64,000 nucleotides of DNA, from NCBI GenBank assembly GCA_028023455.1, contig JAQFVV010000001.1, forward strand, positions 22,215,401 to 22,279,400. Reading direction: 5' to 3'. Shown here piece after piece: positions 59,661 to 64,000 of the stretch. Within the stretch, counting starts at the first letter, position 1, and the number at the start of each line of letters is the position of its first letter. A program made the position numbers and the translations under genes. Under the pieces are notes generated by a model. That model was given only the letters and a program-made list of their open reading frames with translations. It made no database searches and had not been told where the DNA came from. This stretch comes from Epiperipatus broadwayi (Eukaryota > Onychophora > Udeonychophora > Euonychophora > Peripatidae).

Positions 59661-60540
59661 TCTTGTGTGTAAATTATTATCCTCATTTAATTTTTTCTTT
59701 ATATTGGAAAATAAAATATTGAAAAATGCATTTGTAAGCTTTACACATCCAAAACTTTATCAACATGTCATCTTTTCTTTTGTATGTTCTTGATTAATTC
59801 CACAAAATGCTTGGAATCTCTGGCAATGGACAATATTTTGTTTAACAGAAAACTAAAATGTCAAGAAGAAATGATGATAAGTTTGACATGTTGAATTTCT
59901 AGATCTAATAATAGGTCTTAATGCATGATTATTTTTGTTTCTAGGTTAGTCCATAAAGATGTAATTTTGCTGAAATATGATATTTATCTACTTTTTTCTA
60001 AAGCAGTGAAATACTTGAGATGATTTCTAAGTAATGTTTTTGTTTTATTTTATTTCAATATCTGATATAAAATTATTGCTATTTTTTGTATTGGCCTACT
60101 GTGAGGAGCTCTCTTATTTTATTATCATAATCAGTAATATTCATTACAAATGTCATTAGGAAGAATAATACATTTATTGTTTGAGAGATTTGATAGTTTC
60201 TCTCTCAGTATAGGTAATATTTGATTTAATCAGTTGATTCTCCAATATAATTTGATTGCTTCTTTTAAAATCAATTTTTGAGAGACTTCCTCAATCCATT
60301 ATATTTAATAAAGGGATATTAGTTATGTGATGACAAAGTTTAATTCTTTTTCCAAAACAAACGTTTCAGCATCTAATAATAGACGTTTAGAATTTAAGAT
60401 TTTTAATTGACAAATCTGTTGTTTGCTATCTAATGTAGTTTACAAGTTTATTTTGACGTTCTCTTATTTTTCATATAAATTTAGAATATTTTTTACTGAT
60501 TGAAAAACTCTCTTCACATCAGTAAGTTTGTGTTTTGGAA

Positions 60541-60912
60541 CATTTTATAATACTAATGAAACATGTGGTTTGATATTTGAAAAATCTTTGATCATTTATT
60601 TTTTCTCTTACAGAGACTCGCTCTCTGAGTAAATCTTCTCAGCTCTCTGAAAGTTAGTTGCAAGTTTTAAGGACAAACCCTTCAGATTTATATTTACATA
60701 TGAAAATTAATTGATTTTATATTTGGGCCCACTGCCAAAATGGAAAATCATTTAATTTGTATATGTGAATTGTAAATCTTGCAACTAATACCTCCAATTT
60801 ACTTCAAGAAAGTTGAGAAAATTACTGAGAGCAATGAAGACATTGTTAAGAAAAAGTGCAAATGCTCAAAGATTTTTCAAACATCAAATCTAGAATTTCA
60901 TTAGTAATAATG
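60541..60912. mobile_element. Long foldback element (~370 bp), family M2
   Basis: Two arms of about 185 bases are reverse complements, roughly three-quarters alike, meeting near 60728 at GGGCCC. Landmarks: ATACTAATGAAA / TTTCATTAGTAA, TTTGAAAAATCTTTGATCAT / CTCAAAGATTTTTCAAA, AGTTAGTTGCAAG / CTTGCAACTAAT. No coding capacity. The right end meets the start of the LTR-like block at 60911. Confidence 0.7.
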
Positions 60913-63760
60913 TAATGGTCAGGATGAGCTGATAGTTGCAAAATCACCACCAGGGTGACTTAAACCACCACAATTCATTCCAAACTACATACTACTTCAT
61001 TTTTTTTTTAGGCTTGGTGATCAGGGAGAAGTAGAGACTATTAAAATTAGATTCCAATTATATGACTTCCCTGTGGCAAAACAAGACACCCAGTGCATTG
61101 TATACAAAAGATACAAATACTTTATTACTAAGAAAATTACAAGCAAACAAACAAAAGAAATGACTACGGTTTAATTAGTTGCTAGACTTATAAGATGGTG
61201 GAATTACATTAATTAGATGATTACATATGTAAAGGTTTCAATGGTCTAACATATATATATATAAGGGACCTCGGGTGATGTATCTATTTGATCTTTGGAT
61301 GTCCCTCAAGCAGGTACATAATAATAAGTAAGTAAGTTTAATTAACTATAGAAAAATATGGTTAAATAGATAAATGGATAACTCTCATGACCAACCAATG
61401 TCTAAATACCAGGCTTTAACATACACAAAAAAGGAAAGCAGTACTGGGTTGCTTCAGTAATAAATACATCCAGTGACGAGGTAGACTGGAATATGATCGC
61501 CTCCACGATGTCATATCCAAGTCTTGGGTCATAGAATGAAGGAATGAGCATCTTCACATAACCCTTAATAACTCTCATTAACAAGCAGGAACGATCCTCG
61601 GCACTGTTAACTATAAATAATAAGCCCCTCTGGATCTGAAAAATAAAAGGAATGTTCCCACAATTGCGTGGAACTTATTTAACATGAATCCATCAAATTA
61701 AATTTTCCGAAGCAGAGATACGCCTGCTGAAAAAACGCAGTAAAATAATAAAGAAATTAGACAACCCAGTAACGCTATATTTATATATAACAATAAACAT
61801 TTGGACTTAAATTTAAATCTATAAAACGTAAATGGTCATGCCATAAGTTTATCATATGCGGATATATATTCTATAGGCTAAATCAAGACCTAAAAGATTT
61901 TATAAAGAAATTAATCCTTGCATAGTTAGAGGTCTGCCCTAGATATAAAGAAATTGATACGATAGCCTACGATGATATTATATTAAAATTGAGTCAAAAG
62001 ATTTAAAGAATTAAACTATCGTATCGTGCAGTACACATATTTATTTATCAAAAGAAAAAGAAAAACGAAGTTTTCGCTTTCAACTTTGAACATTAAATTT
62101 ATTTTAAAAACTGAAAGTAGTTTATATTCACATATACGCAGAATACACATATATTTATCTCTTATAATAGTAAATAAAGTTTTAACTTTTATTTTGTTAA
62201 ACTAAATTTTATTTTTAAAAAAAAATTGTTTATGAACCATTCGTAATTGCTTTAATGGCGTTCAGATTATGTATTTGAAGTAACCGATTTGAATAGACAA
62301 ATTTAAATAGGAAATTAAAAAAAAAACACAAACTAGAATCAGAGGGAGGGAGATTTAAATATCTTATTTTATTTAATTATTGGACTCTCTTTAAATAATG
62401 TCAATTATTTTAATCATTAAATTTTTTCCCCTAAATTTACCTCAGTCTGATTCTTAAATAATAAGTCTAGCAAAATTTAAGAAACATCTTCCTTACTATA
62501 AACGATTAATTAAGCGTGCGTTATAACACAATAAAATATTTAAATAAGGCAATATAATATCTGAATAAGACGATAGATAAGAAATGTATTTTACAGAATG
62601 ATTAATATATAATTGTTTAAAGCAAAGGAAGAGAATATTAGAGAGGTTTTTATCATTTAATAATTATAAATTAATATATATATATGTGCTCTGCGCACAG
62701 GTAATGAAGCTATTAATAAATTGTCAAAATTTTTACTGCCAAGCGCTTTCGGGACAGTCTACAGTCCCATATTCATGACTGTAGACTGTCCCGAAAGCGC
62801 TTGGCAGTAAACATTTTGACAATTTATTAATAGCTTCATTACCTGTGCGCATAGCACATATATATATTAATTTATTCAAGCGTTAATGAAGTAAAATCTT
62901 AACTATTTAATAATTATATTAAATTAGTATTTTGCCAGACTTTTGAAGAATGTTGGCAAACAGTAGATTTGGCTGGTCATTACATGATATTATACATTGG
63001 CGCTTTGAGTTGATAGCAACGGCATAGCATGTCAGCAACATGATTGTTAAATGAGACAAAGGCTTTATCATCTGCACGGCATCCTATAATACGAGGGAAC
63101 TCCATACTCAGTTGCACCGGAGCTGGGCAAAGAAATTGGGCGATCTACTCACTCATAGCGTGATGTAATTTAATAATTTAAAAACTTTACAAATAAAACT
63201 CTTCTAGAAATATACAGTAACTAAACTCTACAAAAAGTGTCTTTTTTCTGAAGTTTAAAGTAATACTAATTCTTTCTTCTTTTTGCCCTACATATATCTC
63301 AAAAACAAAAGCTATTCGGATCTTTCCAAATTAATTAATTAATTAAACTTTAGTAAAATTATTTTCTTTATTATCTAAAAGAATCTTAATCCAATTTAAT
63401 TTTGAAATTTATTAATTGCATTTCTTAACTAAATTCCGACTGTCTTTGATTTTTATCAAATCCCCAGTAATTACACTTTTGTCACCTTTTATTGTAATGA
63501 CAATGCTACACAAAATATAAATTCTAAAATTAGAATTTAGCATCTACATTTTTTTAATATCAGTTGGTATTTTAATTAATTTGGAAGTTAAACTTTCTTT
63601 GCTGATTTGAAATACCATCTTTTTTTATACATAGCAGGGCATAATTAAACTTCAAGTAATAAAAATGTACATTTGTATAAAATTATTTTTTATACATTGT
63701 ATTTTTTTTTAAATGCCTTAATGTTGATGATGTGAAAACTTCATAATAGTTTTTCAATCA
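60911..63760 (-). mobile_element. Probable solo LTR of the same superfamily (~2.85 kb)
   Basis: Starts TGTAATGGTCAGGATGAGC, similar to the LTR start of element 1 (TGTGACAGTCAGATGATG). It is CG-richer than its flanks up to about 63170, has a patch GGCATAGCATGTCAGC at a place like the GC-rich patches of the other LTRs, and could end at TTTTTCAATCA near 63760. ATAA stands on both sides. The right end and the duplication are weak because the sequence is AT-rich. Orientation is by analogy. Confidence 0.4.
62668..62873. repeat. Near-perfect ~98-bp inverted repeat (hairpin)
   Basis: Left arm from AAATTAATATATATATATGTGC through GGTAATGAAGCTATTAATAA and GCGCTTTCGGGACAGTCTAC. The right arm is its reverse complement with only a few differences (for example GCTCTGCGCAC against GTGCGCATAGC), and the loop is about ten bases (CCATATTCAT). 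Such high arm identity indicates a young element or active arm-to-arm correction. It lies inside the LTR-like block and is probably a MITE inserted into it. Confidence 0.85.
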
Positions 63761-64000
63761 ATAAAAAAAAATCATATTCCAGCATTACTTGAAAAATAAA
63801 AGAATGCCAAAAGAAGAAACTTGTAAACTATATTTGCATATCAAACATCAGTTTTGCAAAATTATTAGTCTAAACATCTAATAGAAGCTGAAACTTTTGT
63901 TTAAAAAAGAGAATTACATTTTATCATCAAATAATGTAATATAATAGAAGTAACTGATGAAGTTCTCAAAAATTGATTTTAGAAGAAGCATTCAAATTAT
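63761..64000. other. No recognised feature at the right edge
   Basis: AT-rich sequence with no coding region, repeat partner or RNA gene that I can support. Confidence 0.4.

Overview
This window is AT-rich eukaryotic DNA (about three quarters A+T by eye) made almost entirely of transposable elements in several nested layers. I recognise no host gene, exon, rRNA, CRISPR or bacterial feature. The mix of Ty3/gypsy elements with very long LTRs, RTE-like and L1/Tx1-like LINEs, mariner, Tigger and long foldback elements points to an animal, most likely an invertebrate. I cannot name the taxon. CG dinucleotides look concentrated in the LTRs and scarce in the older sequence, as expected in a genome that methylates CpG, but I did not count them.

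Layout. 1-7 kb: a Tigger-type DNA transposon (from 1601) is split by a 5'-truncated LINE (about 2291-4519), and what follows is cut by a solo LTR (4758-6720, TSD ATAT). 7-14.7 kb: no recognisable gene; one CpG-richer block (7.5-8.7 kb) and one GC-richer block (11.64-11.89 kb) are unexplained. 14.7-16.4 kb: a fragment resembling the ORF1 side of the LINE at 58 kb, a long foldback element, and the left half of an RTE-like LINE. 16404-24158: a complete but non-autonomous LTR retrotransposon (element 1; 2.0-kb LTRs, TSD ATAC) inserted into that RTE, whose other half resumes at 24163. 24.7-29.5 kb: AT-rich, no genes. 29561-30837: a whole mariner with a decayed transposase. 30915-43657: a full-length 12.7-kb gypsy element on the minus strand (element 2; 2.77-kb LTRs, TSD ATGT) with broken gag, protease, RT, RNase H and integrase. 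43.7-48.2 kb: AT-rich, with one foldback. 48364-51224: a solo LTR of the same superfamily (TSD CTAT). 51-55.6 kb: microsatellites and a 375-bp tandem duplication. 55.6-58.7 kb: the 5' part of an L1/Tx1-like LINE on the minus strand, carrying a 106-bp tRNA-derived insertion with a 12-bp TSD. 59.4-63.8 kb: two foldbacks, a probable fourth LTR and a near-perfect palindrome.

How the parts relate. Elements 1 and 2 and the solo LTR at 48 kb share LTR-end sequence. Elements 1 and 2 also share a primer-site-like motif exactly 24 nt from the LTR and tandem leader repeats with the core GGTCTTCACCT...GGTTACT. Element 2 has the remains of a complete pol. Element 1 has lost almost all of pol and keeps one reading frame that joins a Gag-like N-terminus to the integrase C-terminal domain, so it must have moved using enzymes from a relative. 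This parasite/host pair and its shared leader signals are the most interesting content here. All percentages, alignments and domain calls were made by eye.
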